This document shows positions 28,024 to 38,326 of a stretch of 52,223 nucleotides of DNA, piece by piece. Below the pieces are notes generated by a model, which was given only the letters and a program-made list of their open reading frames with translations, made no database searches and was not told the origin of the DNA. The translations under genes and the position numbers were made by a program. Every line of letters starts with the position of its first letter. Within the stretch, counting starts at the first letter, position 1. Source of the DNA: Erythrobacter sp. (GTDB lineage Bacteria > Pseudomonadota > Alphaproteobacteria > Sphingomonadales > Sphingomonadaceae); contig JAPYPR010000014.1 in the NCBI GenBank assembly GCA_029937545.1, forward strand, positions 5,454 through 57,676, written 5' to 3'.

Positions 28024-28431
28024 TTAAGCGTCGGCGATAGCCTTTTCGATCTTCCGGACGGGCTCGCCCGTCATGGTCTTGTCGATCTCGCCGACCAGCT
28101 TCTTTTCGAGTTCGCCGTGATAATGGCGCCGCATTTCACCCAAAGTTTTGGGATCGGCGATCACGAGCACATCGCTGATCTCCCCGGAGATGGCCTTCGC
28201 GTTCAGCCATTCGGCAGCAGCCGCGCCGTGGGCCAGTTCTTCCAGATCGGTCCGGCCATGCTCCTGGCCGATATCGTCCTGGTGCTTGACCCCGGCGCTG
28301 TAGTTGGTCGCGGTGAGATCGGGCTTCTGGGCGTCCTCCAGCTTCGGTTCGAACATCTGTCCCGAATTGCGCATCACCGTGAAATTTTCGCCGTCCACGA
28401 TTGCGACATGCGCCTTGTTGGGAAGCTTCAT
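28024..28431 (-). CDS. Host-attachment-family protein
   Basis: A 135-residue cytoplasmic protein of the family annotated as 'protein required for attachment to host cells' (related to the baeRF group of release-factor-like proteins). Visible traits are the start KLPNKAHVAIVDGENFTVMR, the central QDDIGQEHGRTDLEELAHG and the DVLVIADPKTLGEMRRHYHG core, with the EIDKTMTGEPVRKIEKAI tail. The start at 28431 is set by AGGAGA about 8 nt upstream; the frame extends to 28521 without a better signal. The family name comes from plant-associated bacteria; what it does here is unknown. Confidence 0.75.
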   Translation of the reverse strand: MKLPNKAHVAIVDGENFTVMRNSGQMFEPKLEDAQKPDLTATNYSAGVKHQDDIGQEHGRTDLEELAHGAAAAEWLNAKAISGEISDVLVIADPKTLGEMRRHYHGELEKKLVGEIDKTMTGEPVRKIEKAIADA

Positions 28432-28523
28432 CCAAATTCTCCTGCTGTTTCTGTTTCTGCACCACCAACGACCGAAGCAGGGGACGGGTCCGTGCTTGAG
28501 CGGCAAAGCGTTTGCCTGCAAGC

Positions 28524-29882
28524 ATGAGCTGCATGGGAACGGATGACAGCCGAAGCGCGATCGGGCGCAGCTTGAACGAGGCTCTCGCGCGGGCGGGCAT
28601 GGGGGAGGCCAGCGGGCTCGCGCGCCTGACGGGCGGGGCTACGATGGAAAGCTGGCGTTTCGCTTGCGACGGGAAAGACTACGTCCTGCGGCGCGCGCCG
28701 AGCCTCGAGTTCATGGAGGGCCGGCCCTATGGTCACGATAGCGAAGCCGCGATCATCGGCGCGGCATTCGATGCCGGGGTGACGGCGCCCGAAGTCGTCC
28801 TCGTATTGCAACCGGACGACGGGATCGGCAGCGGGTTCGTGATGCGCGCGCTCCCCGGCACGCCCGATCCCCGCGCGATCCTGGCGATGGACGAGCCTGC
28901 ACAACTGCTGCGGGAAGTGGCCCGCGATCTGGCCCGCATCCACGGGCTCGATCCGGCGAAGCTCCCAAACGATGTCCCCGAAATGGACTACGCCGAGGCC
29001 GTCGAAGGGCTGGCCGAACAGTTCGAGGAGGCGGGCGGCGACCGGCCGATCATCGCGCTGGGCCTCAAATGGTTGCGCGACAATCTGCCCGAGCGCGTCG
29101 AGCCCGTCCTCAATCATGGCGACTACAGGCTCGGCAACCTGCTGGCCGAGGATTCGCATCTCACCGGCGTGCTCGACTGGGAGCTGGCGCATTTCGGCGA
29201 CCGGCACGAAGACCTCGCTTTCGGCTGCATGGCCGTATGGCGCTTCGCCCGGGTCGATCGCCCGGCGCTGGGGCTCGGCTCGCTCGAAGACTATGTCGAA
29301 GCCTATGAGGCGGAAAGCGGCGTGTCCCTGGACGCCGGACGGTTCCGCTTCTGGCTCATTTACCGCACCGTGTGGTGGGCGCTCGGCTGCATCCGTATGG
29401 CCGATTTCTGGCGCAGCGGCGAAGACCGGATGCTGGAGCGCGTCGTGATTTCGCGCCGGACGAGCGAACAGGAACTCGATCTCCTGCTGCTGCTGGAGGA
29501 CGATGCGCCCGACGAAGAACAGGCGCGGCCTCTCCCGCCGAGCGATGTGAAGCTCGAACCGTTGGGCGAAGCGAGCGTGGGCGAGATCGCCGAAGCGGTC
29601 TCCGAATGGCTCGCCACGATCAAGGACCGCATGGAGGGGCACGACCGCTTCCAGCTGGCCGTCGCCCGCAATGCGCTGGGCATGATTTCGCGCGGCGACC
29701 GGGTCGATGTCGAATTCGCCGACGATCTGCTGGCGCAGGAGCTTCTGGACGGGGAGCGCTCGCTGGCGACTCCCGGTCTGCTCGCGTTGCTGCGCCGCTC
29801 CGCGCTCGACAAGCTGGCGGCCGACGTGCCCAAATACCCGATGCTCGCGCTTGCCCGCGCCAAATGGACTGGAGAGGATTGA
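28524..29882 (+). CDS. Aminoglycoside-phosphotransferase-fold kinase linked to acyl-CoA metabolism
   Basis: A 452-residue kinase-like protein of the APH fold. The nucleotide-binding part is at about 30-100 (LTGGATMESWRF ... DYVLRRAP), the catalytic loop is LNHGDYRLGNLL and the metal motif VLDWELAHFGD. It has a C-terminal extension of about 120 residues, which makes it longer than drug-modifying APH enzymes. The next gene, an acyl-CoA dehydrogenase, overlaps by one base (TGATG). The same two activities are joined in ACAD10/ACAD11-type animal proteins that phosphorylate 4-hydroxy fatty acids, so a role in degrading hydroxy-acids is likely (inference). The start could also be ATG 28533; neither has a good ribosome-binding site. 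Confidence 0.82.
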   Translation: MSCMGTDDSRSAIGRSLNEALARAGMGEASGLARLTGGATMESWRFACDGKDYVLRRAPSLEFMEGRPYGHDSEAAIIGAAFDAGVTAPEVVLVLQPDDGIGSGFVMRALPGTPDPRAILAMDEPAQLLREVARDLARIHGLDPAKLPNDVPEMDYAEAVEGLAEQFEEAGGDRPIIALGLKWLRDNLPERVEPVLNHGDYRLGNLLAEDSHLTGVLDWELAHFGDRHEDLAFGCMAVWRFARVDRPALGLGSLEDYVEAYEAESGVSLDAGRFRFWLIYRTVWWALGCIRMADFWRSGEDRMLERVVISRRTSEQELDLLLLLEDDAPDEEQARPLPPSDVKLEPLGEASVGEIAEAVSEWLATIKDRMEGHDRFQLAVARNALGMISRGDRVDVEFADDLLAQELLDGERSLATPGLLALLRRSALDKLAADVPKYPMLALARAKWTGED

Positions 29883-31174
29883 TGGACTTCACGATCCCCG
29901 AGGATCTCGAAAATTATTACGAGGAGCTGGTCGACTTCATCGAGACAGAGATCATCCCGCTCGAACAGCAGGACGACAACATCCGCTTCTTCGACCATCG
30001 CCGCGAATATGCACGCACCGATTTCGAGAAGGGCGGCTTGCCGCGCGAGGATTGGGAAGAGCTGCTGCGCGAAGCCCGCAAGCGTGCCGATGCCGCCGGC
30101 CACTGGCGCTTCAGCGCGCCGAAGAAATACGGCGGCAAGGATAGCTCCAATCTCTGGATGGCGGTCATCCGCGACCGCTTCGCCCAGCGCGGGCTGGGCC
30201 TCCACAACGATCTGCAGAACGAGCATAGCATCGTCGGCAACTTCCCCTTCGTCGAGATGTTCGAACAATGGGGCACGGACGAGCAGAAACAGGAATTCAT
30301 CCTCGGCGGGTTCGAAGGCAGGCGCCGCGTCGCTTTCGGCCTGACCGAACCGCACCATGGCTCCGACGCTACGCATATGGAGACCAAGGCCGTTCGCGAG
30401 ACGCGCGACGGGGTCGATGGCTGGCGGATCGACGGGAAGAAGATGTGGATCACCGGCATGCATGTCGCCACCCATTGCGCGATGTTCGCTCGCACCTCCG
30501 GCGAGGATGGCGATGCCAGCGGGATCACCTGCTTCCTCGTCCCCAACCCGACGGAGGGGCTGGAGATCGAGGAGTGGCTGTGGACCTTCAACATGCCCAC
30601 CGACCACCCGCGGCTGAGCGTCAACAACGTCTGGGTGCCCGACAGCGCCATTCTCGGCGTCGAGGGCAGGGGCCTTTCGCTGGCGCAGAGCTTCGTCCAC
30701 CAGAACCGTATCCGCCAGGCCGCGAGCAGCTGCGGCGCAGCGCAATATTGCGTCGAGGAAAGCGTGAAATACGCGCGGGAGCGCAAGCCGTTCGGGCAGG
30801 AGCTGGCGCGCAACCAGGGCATCCAGTTCCCGCTGGTCGAGCTGGCGACGCAATGCGAGATGCTGCGCCTGCTGATCTACAAGACCGCCTGGGAAATGGA
30901 CAACATGCCGCACGAAGAGATCGAGAAGACGATCTCCGACAAGGTCAGCATGTGCAATTACTGGGCGAACCGGCTGGTGTGCGAAGCGGCGGATCGCGCG
31001 ATGCAGGTGCATGGCGGGATCGGCTATTCGCGGCACAAGCCGTTCGAGCACATCTATCGCCACCACCGCCGCTATCGCATCACCGAAGGCGCGGAAGAAT
31101 TACAGATGCGCAAGGTCGGCGCATATTTGTTCGGCTATCTCGGCCCGCGGCGCGGCAAATTCGCATCCGGTTGA
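29882..31174 (+). CDS. Acyl-CoA dehydrogenase family protein
   Basis: FAD-dependent dehydrogenase of 430 residues, oxidising an acyl-CoA to the enoyl-CoA. It shows FGLTEPHHGSDATHMETKAV (FAD and substrate loop), GWRIDGKKMWITGMHVATHC, the RKPFGQELARNQGIQFPLVE stretch and the C-terminal VHGGIGYSRHKPFEHIYRHH block followed by RRYRITEGAEELQMRKVG. It most resembles the ACAD11-type clade, which fits the coupled kinase gene upstream. It is probably the second half of a two-gene operon. Confidence 0.92.
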   Translation: MDFTIPEDLENYYEELVDFIETEIIPLEQQDDNIRFFDHRREYARTDFEKGGLPREDWEELLREARKRADAAGHWRFSAPKKYGGKDSSNLWMAVIRDRFAQRGLGLHNDLQNEHSIVGNFPFVEMFEQWGTDEQKQEFILGGFEGRRRVAFGLTEPHHGSDATHMETKAVRETRDGVDGWRIDGKKMWITGMHVATHCAMFARTSGEDGDASGITCFLVPNPTEGLEIEEWLWTFNMPTDHPRLSVNNVWVPDSAILGVEGRGLSLAQSFVHQNRIRQAASSCGAAQYCVEESVKYARERKPFGQELARNQGIQFPLVELATQCEMLRLLIYKTAWEMDNMPHEEIEKTISDKVSMCNYWANRLVCEAADRAMQVHGGIGYSRHKPFEHIYRHHRRYRITEGAEELQMRKVGAYLFGYLGPRRGKFASG

Positions 31175-31280
31175 TCGCATCCGGTTAATCAGGGCGAGAG
31201 CGCCGTTCGTAGAGCAATCGCTTGACCTTGCGCGCGCGCGGGGGGCTTATCGCACCTTCATACTTCGGGGACTGCACATT

Positions 31281-33521
31281 ATGACACATTCGCTCCGCGC
31301 GCTGGCCGCCGGCCTGCTGCTTTCGACCTCCACTGCCGCGATGGCCCAGCAGGTACCGATCGTGCTGCCCGGCGCGCCCGGCGAAGCACCACGGGTGATC
31401 GGCGAGGACGAGGCGATTGCGCTGTCGAAAACGGCCTACTCGCCTGCCGACGTCGCTTTCATGCAAGGCATGATCGTCCACCATCGCCAGGCCGTCGCCA
31501 TGGCCGACCTTGTCGAAGGGCGCACCAACAACGACGCCATCGTCAAGATCGCCGAGCGGATCGATGCGAGCCAGCAGGACGAGATCGGCTTCATGACGAC
31601 GTGGCTCGAAGAGCGCGGAGAGAAGCTCGAAGGCCAGCATTCGATGCACATGGGGCACGGCGCGCGCAGCCTGATGAAAGGCATGGCCACCCCCAGCCAG
31701 ATGCAGGCGCTCGCTGCCGCCAGCGGCACCGAATTCGACCGCATGTTCCTCAAGCTGATGACCGCCCACCACATCGGTGCGATCGACATGGTCGATGAAC
31801 TGCACGAGGCGCCGGGCAGTGCTTACGAGCCGGTGATGTTCGAATTCACCAACGAGGTCGTGACCGACCAGCAGGCGGAGATCGACCGGATGAACGCCGT
31901 TGCTGCGAACCTCTCGACCGATCCGCGCGCGACGCTCGCAGCAGGTTTCCGCGATGCCGGGGAAGCGATTCTGAACCTGCGCCTCGTCGCCGCGCAGCCC
32001 AAGCCTGCCGGCTTCTTCGACCCCGCCAACCCGGCTCAGCTCCAGCCGCTGATCGAAGACGATGAAGATGAGGACGCTGCCGATACCGAGGTCGAGGAAC
32101 CGACCGACAGCGCCGAAGCCGACGCCGAGCCTGAGGAAGAAGAACCCCGCTTCGGCGAGCGCGGCTCGCTGCTAAGCTTCGCCAATACCGACATTGCCTT
32201 CTCCGGCAACATCATGGTCGCGGGCAATTACCATGGCTTCAACGCTTATCGCCTCGGCGAGGATGGCGTGCCGACGCTGGTCAGCTCGACCGTCTGCCCC
32301 GGTGGGCAGGGCGACGTCTCCATTGCGGGCGATATCCTCGTGATGAGCGTTCAGGACAGCCGCGCGCGGATCGACTGCGGTCTGCAGGGGGTCACCGGCA
32401 ATGTCAGCGAAGAGCGCTTCCGCGGCATCCGCATCTTCGACATTTCCGACATCACCCGCCCGCGCCAGATCGGCCAGGTGCAGACCTGCCGCGGCAGCCA
32501 CACGCACTCCATAGTCAGCGCCGACGACACGCGTCTGATCGTCTATAATTCGGGCACAAGCTATGTTCGCGATGCAGAGGAACTACCCGGCTGTTTCGAT
32601 ACGGCCGGCGACGAGACTGCGCTGTTCAGCATCGACGTGATCGAGATCCCGCTGGCCGATCCCTCCCAGGCCCGCATCGTCGACAGCCCGCGCGTCTTCG
32701 CCAAGGACGGTCAGATCGCCGGCCTGTGGCGCGGCGGCGACCATGGCCTGAACCCGGACGGCAGCCGTACGCAGGACACCTACATCACGAATATGTGCCA
32801 CGACATCACGGTCTTCCCGGCCAAGAACCTCGCTGCCGGAGCGTGTTCGGGCAACGGCATCATCATGGACATCTCCGATCCGCTGAAGCCGCAGCGCATC
32901 GACGACGTGACCGACAAGGGCTTCGCCTACTGGCATTCGGCCACTTTCAACAATGACGGCACCAAGGTGCTGTTCACCGACGAATGGGGCGGCGGCGGGC
33001 GGCCGCGCTGCCAGGCGGGCGACCCGATGAACTGGGGTGCTGACGCCTTCTACGCGATCGAGAACGGCAAGCTCGAATATCGCGGCATGTACAAGCTACC
33101 CGCGCCGCAGGGCGACAAGGAGAACTGCGTCGCGCACAACGGCTCGATCATTCCGGTGCCCGGGCGCGATATCTTCGTCCAGGCCTGGTATCAGGGTGGC
33201 CTGTCGATCATCGACTTCACCGATGCCACCAATCCGTTCGAGATCGCCTATTTCGATCGCGGTCCGGTGGACGAGGACCAGCTGGTCACCGGCGGTTACT
33301 GGTCGGCCTATTGGTACAAGGGCCGGATCTACGCGACCGAGATCAGCCGCGGGCTCGACGTCTTCGCGCTCGAGCCGAGCGAATTCCTGACCGCAGAGGA
33401 AATTGCCGCGGCGGAGGCAGCCGTATACGAAGGCGACGTGTTCAATCCGCAGACGCAGACGCAGGTGACCTGGCCGGACGAAGTGGTCGCCGCCGCCGAA
33501 GCGAGCCGCATGGGGGGCTGA
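31281..33521 (+). CDS. DUF305 - LVIVD beta-propeller fusion protein
   Basis: A 746-residue exported protein. Residues 1-22 are a signal peptide (ending AAMAQ). Residues 45-230 carry two DUF305 units with the family's MxxHH motifs (FMQGMIVHHRQAVAMADL; FLKLMTAHHIGAIDMVDE), a ferritin-like helical fold that may bind metal. An acidic low-complexity linker (EDDEDEDAADTEVEEPTDSA) leads to a C-terminal LVIVD-type propeller (SGNIMVAGNYHGFNAYRL; IRIFDISDITRPRQIGQVQT; DISDPLKPQRIDDVTDKGFA; GLSIIDFTDATNPFEIAYFD). Several Cys may form disulfides. I set the start at 31281, with GGGGA 9 nt upstream. Function unknown; surface or periplasmic metal sensing or adhesion are guesses. Confidence 0.83.
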   Translation: MTHSLRALAAGLLLSTSTAAMAQQVPIVLPGAPGEAPRVIGEDEAIALSKTAYSPADVAFMQGMIVHHRQAVAMADLVEGRTNNDAIVKIAERIDASQQDEIGFMTTWLEERGEKLEGQHSMHMGHGARSLMKGMATPSQMQALAAASGTEFDRMFLKLMTAHHIGAIDMVDELHEAPGSAYEPVMFEFTNEVVTDQQAEIDRMNAVAANLSTDPRATLAAGFRDAGEAILNLRLVAAQPKPAGFFDPANPAQLQPLIEDDEDEDAADTEVEEPTDSAEADAEPEEEEPRFGERGSLLSFANTDIAFSGNIMVAGNYHGFNAYRLGEDGVPTLVSSTVCPGGQGDVSIAGDILVMSVQDSRARIDCGLQGVTGNVSEERFRGIRIFDISDITRPRQIGQVQTCRGSHTHSIVSADDTRLIVYNSGTSYVRDAEELPGCFDTAGDETALFSIDVIEIPLADPSQARIVDSPRVFAKDGQIAGLWRGGDHGLNPDGSRTQDTYITNMCHDITVFPAKNLAAGACSGNGIIMDISDPLKPQRIDDVTDKGFAYWHSATFNNDGTKVLFTDEWGGGGRPRCQAGDPMNWGADAFYAIENGKLEYRGMYKLPAPQGDKENCVAHNGSIIPVPGRDIFVQAWYQGGLSIIDFTDATNPFEIAYFDRGPVDEDQLVTGGYWSAYWYKGRIYATEISRGLDVFALEPSEFLTAEEIAAAEAAVYEGDVFNPQTQTQVTWPDEVVAAAEASRMGG

Positions 33522-33551
33522 CCAGCTTCCTGTAACGTCCTTGACGGAACA

Positions 33552-33590
33552 TGCATGGGCCGCAACGGTATGACTGTTGCGGCCCATGCA
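33552..33590. terminator. Perfect hairpin after the LVIVD gene
   Basis: Stem TGCATGGGCCGCAAC / GTTGCGGCCCATGCA (15 bp, no mismatch) with a 9-nt loop, between two co-directional genes. There is no T-run, so it may be an RNA-stability element rather than a simple terminator. Confidence 0.55.
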
Positions 33591-33620
33591 CGGGGCCGGG
33601 GGCAAGACAGGACCAAATCT

Positions 33621-34637
33621 ATGAGAACGCGATCTATCGCGGGCAAGGCCATTATCGGTCTCCTCGCTTTGCTGGCAGTCGCCGCGATAATTTCCTTGTG
33701 GGGCACCAATCGCGGCGCCGTGCGCGTGCTGGACACTCTGCGCGAACCGACGATCTATCTCGCGGCCATCCTGGTCGTGGCCGGGATTTTTCTTGCTCGC
33801 TCGAAAGTGGTCTGGGTCCTGGCCCTTGGAGCACTCGTGATCGGCATCAATCTGTGGCGCATGTGGCCTTACACCTTTCTGGCACCCGCGCAGGTTCCGT
33901 TGCCTGAAGACGTCAATGGCATGAGCTGCGCCAGCGTGCTGTCGTTCAATGTACTCCAGACAAACGATCGTTACGAAGCGACCGCCAAATTGATCGAAGC
34001 GGAACGACCCGACATCCTACTGCTGATGGAGACGAACCAGGTGTGGCTCGATGCGCTCCAGCCGCAGCTCGCGCGCTACGGCTATACGCTGGCGAAGCCG
34101 CTGGAGAACAAATATGGCATGGTCTTCGCAACCACGCTGCAGGTCGACCGCGCCGAGATGGTGGCCAACACCAGCTCGAACACGCCGACGCTCTACGCCA
34201 CGTTGCGGATGGGCGACGGCGCGCGCTTCGAGCTGATCGGCCTGCATCCGCGCCCGCCTCTGCCGGGAGAGAGCACCGCCCAACGCGATGCCAACATCGC
34301 CCGAGCCGGGTCGCGCACGCCGGACATGCTGTTCAACGTGCTGGCGATCGGTGATTTCAACGATGTGCCGTGGTCGAGTACCACCCAGAAATTCGTTCGC
34401 GACGGCGGTTTCAGCGACCCGCGTGCCGGCCGCGGCAGTTTTCCGACCTTCCCGGCGGACTACGCCTTTGCCGGCTGGCCGCTCGATCAGATCTTCGTGA
34501 AGGAGGGTGTGAAGGTCGAAACGCTGGTGATCGGAAGCGATGTAGGGTCCGACCATCTGCCGGTTCTAGCGAAGGTCTGCGTCGATCCGATCTCGGAAGA
34601 TGCCGATGTCGGTAGCTTGCTTCCGAGCGACAGCTAA
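33621..34637 (+). CDS. Endonuclease/exonuclease/phosphatase-family membrane protein
   Basis: A 338-residue protein with three N-terminal transmembrane segments (about 10-28, 41-59 and 62-85) and an EEP-fold domain. Conserved metal-site motifs are visible: VLSFNVLQTNDRY (Asn), ILLLMETNQVW (the metal-binding Glu), LIGLHPRPPL (His), AIGDFNDVPWS and GSDHLPVLAKV (catalytic Asp-His). It is likely a periplasm-facing phosphodiesterase, for example for lipid or nucleic-acid substrates; specificity cannot be read. The start at ATG 33621 follows a GACAGGA ribosome-binding site. Confidence 0.85.
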   Translation: MRTRSIAGKAIIGLLALLAVAAIISLWGTNRGAVRVLDTLREPTIYLAAILVVAGIFLARSKVVWVLALGALVIGINLWRMWPYTFLAPAQVPLPEDVNGMSCASVLSFNVLQTNDRYEATAKLIEAERPDILLLMETNQVWLDALQPQLARYGYTLAKPLENKYGMVFATTLQVDRAEMVANTSSNTPTLYATLRMGDGARFELIGLHPRPPLPGESTAQRDANIARAGSRTPDMLFNVLAIGDFNDVPWSSTTQKFVRDGGFSDPRAGRGSFPTFPADYAFAGWPLDQIFVKEGVKVETLVIGSDVGSDHLPVLAKVCVDPISEDADVGSLLPSDS

Positions 34638-34668
34638 CGAGATGTGCCGTTTGATTGTGCCCGTTCGA

Positions 34669-35061
34669 TCAGGCCGCTTTCTCACTTGCGGCCGAACCAT
34701 CGAGGAACTGCCTTACCAGCGCCCGCACACCGGATGAGACATTGGCCAAGGCTTCGGGGACGGACCCGTTCGCAATTCGCACACGCTCCATCCGCCAACG
34801 CGGGAAGCTCCGCTCGCCGATTTCCTGGCGATGCAGGACCTGGATCGAGTGATGCCTGGGATCGGTTTCTAAGCGCACCACCAGGCTGTCGATCGCAGCG
34901 GGTTCGCCTTCGACGATCTGGAAGAACCGGTCGTTCGCGAAGATAAGCATTCCGGTCAGATCGTCGCGCAGATTGTTGCTGGAGGATGTCTCGATTATCT
35001 TAAAAATCTCGCCAGAGGCGAGATTGTCACTTGCGTCGCTGGTATAGGCCAATTGGATCAT
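34669..35061 (-). CDS. BLUF-domain blue-light photosensor
   Basis: A 130-residue single-domain BLUF protein. It carries the FAD-binding features: the key Tyr near the start (MIQLAYTSDAS, Tyr6), the SSNNLRDDLTGMLIFANDRF stretch with the conserved Asn, and the Gln in FFQIVEGE. The conserved WRM segment near the C-terminus (SFPRWRMERV) is present. It has no fused effector, so it must act through a partner. The start is set at 35061, with AAGGGAG 8 nt upstream; the frame opens to 35088. It is in tail-to-tail orientation with the EEP gene and just downstream of groEL on the same strand. Confidence 0.88.
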   Translation of the reverse strand: MIQLAYTSDASDNLASGEIFKIIETSSSNNLRDDLTGMLIFANDRFFQIVEGEPAAIDSLVVRLETDPRHHSIQVLHRQEIGERSFPRWRMERVRIANGSVPEALANVSSGVRALVRQFLDGSAASEKAA

Positions 35062-35154
35062 CTGCGAATCTCCCTTTGTTTTGTCCATCGATAAGCCGCT
35101 GGAATTGCCAACTGGTTAACCATATAAATTTTCGTAGGTGTTCGCCCCTTCGAT

Positions 35155-35187
35155 AAAAAGGCCCGGCGGATCGCTCCGCCGGGCCTT
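35155..35187 (-). terminator. Intrinsic terminator of groESL
   Basis: Stem AAGGCCCGGCGGA / TCCGCCGGGCCTT (13 bp, perfect) with a TCGC loop and a T-run on the minus strand, 34 nt past the groEL stop. Confidence 0.9.
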
Positions 35188-35220
35188 CCTGTTTCAAGCG
35201 CGTGGGCTGAACAGCTGGGC

Positions 35221-36984
<1,764 letters not shown>

Positions 36985-37272
36985 TCAGCCGATGATCCCC
37001 ATGATGTCGCTTTCCTTCATGATCAGCAGGTCTTCGCCGTCGATCTTGACTTCGGTGCCCGACCATTTGCCGAACAGGACGCGGTCGCCTGCCTTGACGT
37101 CGAGCGGGGTGACCTTGCCGTCGTCCGCCTTGGCCCCGTTGCCGACGGCGACGATTTCGCCTTCGCTCGGCTTTTCCTGGGCGCTGTCGGGAATGATGAT
37201 CCCGCCGGCGGTCTTCTGATCGGCTTCGATGCGACGGACCAGTACGCGGTCGTGAAGCGGACGAAATGCCAT
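36985..37272 (-). CDS. groS: Co-chaperonin GroES
   Basis: Heptameric lid of the GroEL cage, 95 residues. It shows [20 protein letters not shown] and [20 protein letters not shown] with the mobile loop around [19 protein letters not shown]. The start at 37272 has AGAGGTC about 6 nt upstream; the frame extends to 37314 through the CIRCE region, which cannot be coding in the family. Confidence 0.97.
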   Translation of the reverse strand: MAFRPLHDRVLVRRIEADQKTAGGIIIPDSAQEKPSEGEIVAVGNGAKADDGKVTPLDVKAGDRVLFGKWSGTEVKIDGEDLLIMKESDIMGIIG

Positions 37273-37307
37273 GTGTGTGACCTCTTCTGTAGAGTGTGAA
37301 ACAGGTG

Positions 37308-37334
37308 TTGGCACTCACTCGGCGAGAGTGCCAG
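37308..37334 (-). promoter_or_regulatory. CIRCE operator for HrcA, upstream of groESL
   Basis: TTGGCACTC-N9-GAGTGCCAG, a close match to the CIRCE inverted repeat (consensus TTAGCACTC-N9-GAGTGCTAA), 35 nt before the groES start. HrcA would repress the operon until heat shock. No hrcA gene is in the window. Confidence 0.9.
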
Positions 37335-37342
37335 CGCGGCGC

Positions 37343-37370
37343 ATTTGGGGTTGCGCCTCCGGGGAGTCAA
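37343..37370 (-). promoter_or_regulatory. Candidate groESL promoter
   Basis: On the minus strand, TTGACT (37370-37365), a 16-bp spacer and CCAAAT (37348-37343), placed so that transcription would begin within the CIRCE. The CCCCAAAT version of the -10 also resembles a heat-shock sigma32 element. Confidence 0.5.
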
Positions 37371-37474
37371 CGGGGGTTCATGTAAAAAATTTCCGCTCGC
37401 CCGAACGAGCCGGGCCCGAGGGTGGCCAAACAACCCCAGATTTCTTAATGGCCACGCAAATCCGACGTTCTTAA

Positions 37475-38326
37475 ATGATGAGACCGCCTTCGATGACGAC
37501 CGACCAGACCGTATCCGCGCAGACCGTACCCGAGCAGATCCTGTTGTGGTTGCGCCTCAACATGATGGACATTGCCGGGGCCTTCGCCGTGCTGGTCATC
37601 GGCCTGATCGTCGCCAGGCTGGTGTCGAGCTGGGTCGAAAGCGCCCTCGCGAAATCGCCGCGCTTCGAACCGACGGTGGCGAACTTCCTGTCGAACCTCG
37701 TCAAATACGCGCTTTGGGCGCTGGTCCTCATCACCGTACTCGGCCAGTTCGGCGTCGAGACCACCAGCATTCTCGCCGCCCTGGGTGGCATGGCGCTGGC
37801 CATCGGCCTCGCCCTGCAGGGCACTCTGAGCAATGTCGCTTCGGGCGTGATGATCCTGGTGCAGAAACCCTTCAAGGTAGGCGAGGCGATCAATGCCGGG
37901 TCGATTACGGGAGTGGTCCAGCAGATCGGCCTGTTCACCACCGAGTTGAAGCAGTTCGATGGCCTGTTCGTAATGGTCCCGAATTCGGAGCTGTGGAACC
38001 AGGCGATCGTCAACTTTCACCGCCACCCGATCCGCCGCTTCGAGCTGGTGGTCGGCATCGGCTATGGCGACAGCATGGAGCAGGCTCGCAAGGAATTGCT
38101 GGCACTGGCAGCGGCGGACGAGCGTGTGCTCGACGATCCCGAACCGCAGGCGTTCGTCAATTCGCTCGACGACAGTTCGGTCGGGATCGGCCTGCGCGTC
38201 TGGTGCAGCACGGCCGATTTCGTCGCCGTGGGCTGGGACCTGACCGCCGCAGCCAAGGCGCGTTTCGACGATGTCGGCATCTCGATCCCGTTCCCGCAGC
38301 GCGAGGTCACGCAGCGGGCGGCGTAG
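37475..38326 (+). CDS. Small MscS-family mechanosensitive channel
   Basis: A 283-residue channel of near minimal MscS size. Three transmembrane segments are followed by a textbook TM3 pore (AALGGMALAIGLALQGTLSN) and the beta domain with PFKVGEAINAGSITGVVQQI and VMVPNSELWNQAIVNFHR. The start is uncertain: ATG 37475 is used, and ATG 37493 (MTTDQTV) is equally possible; neither has a strong ribosome-binding site. It converges on the MATE gene and overlaps it by 20 nt. Confidence 0.9.
   Translation: MMRPPSMTTDQTVSAQTVPEQILLWLRLNMMDIAGAFAVLVIGLIVARLVSSWVESALAKSPRFEPTVANFLSNLVKYALWALVLITVLGQFGVETTSILAALGGMALAIGLALQGTLSNVASGVMILVQKPFKVGEAINAGSITGVVQQIGLFTTELKQFDGLFVMVPNSELWNQAIVNFHRHPIRRFELVVGIGYGDSMEQARKELLALAAADERVLDDPEPQAFVNSLDDSSVGIGLRVWCSTADFVAVGWDLTAAAKARFDDVGISIPFPQREVTQRAA

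Noticed and set aside
29360..31066. A 568-codon minus-strand frame across the acyl-CoA dehydrogenase
   Set aside because: Shadow of a gene with intact catalytic motifs on the other strand.
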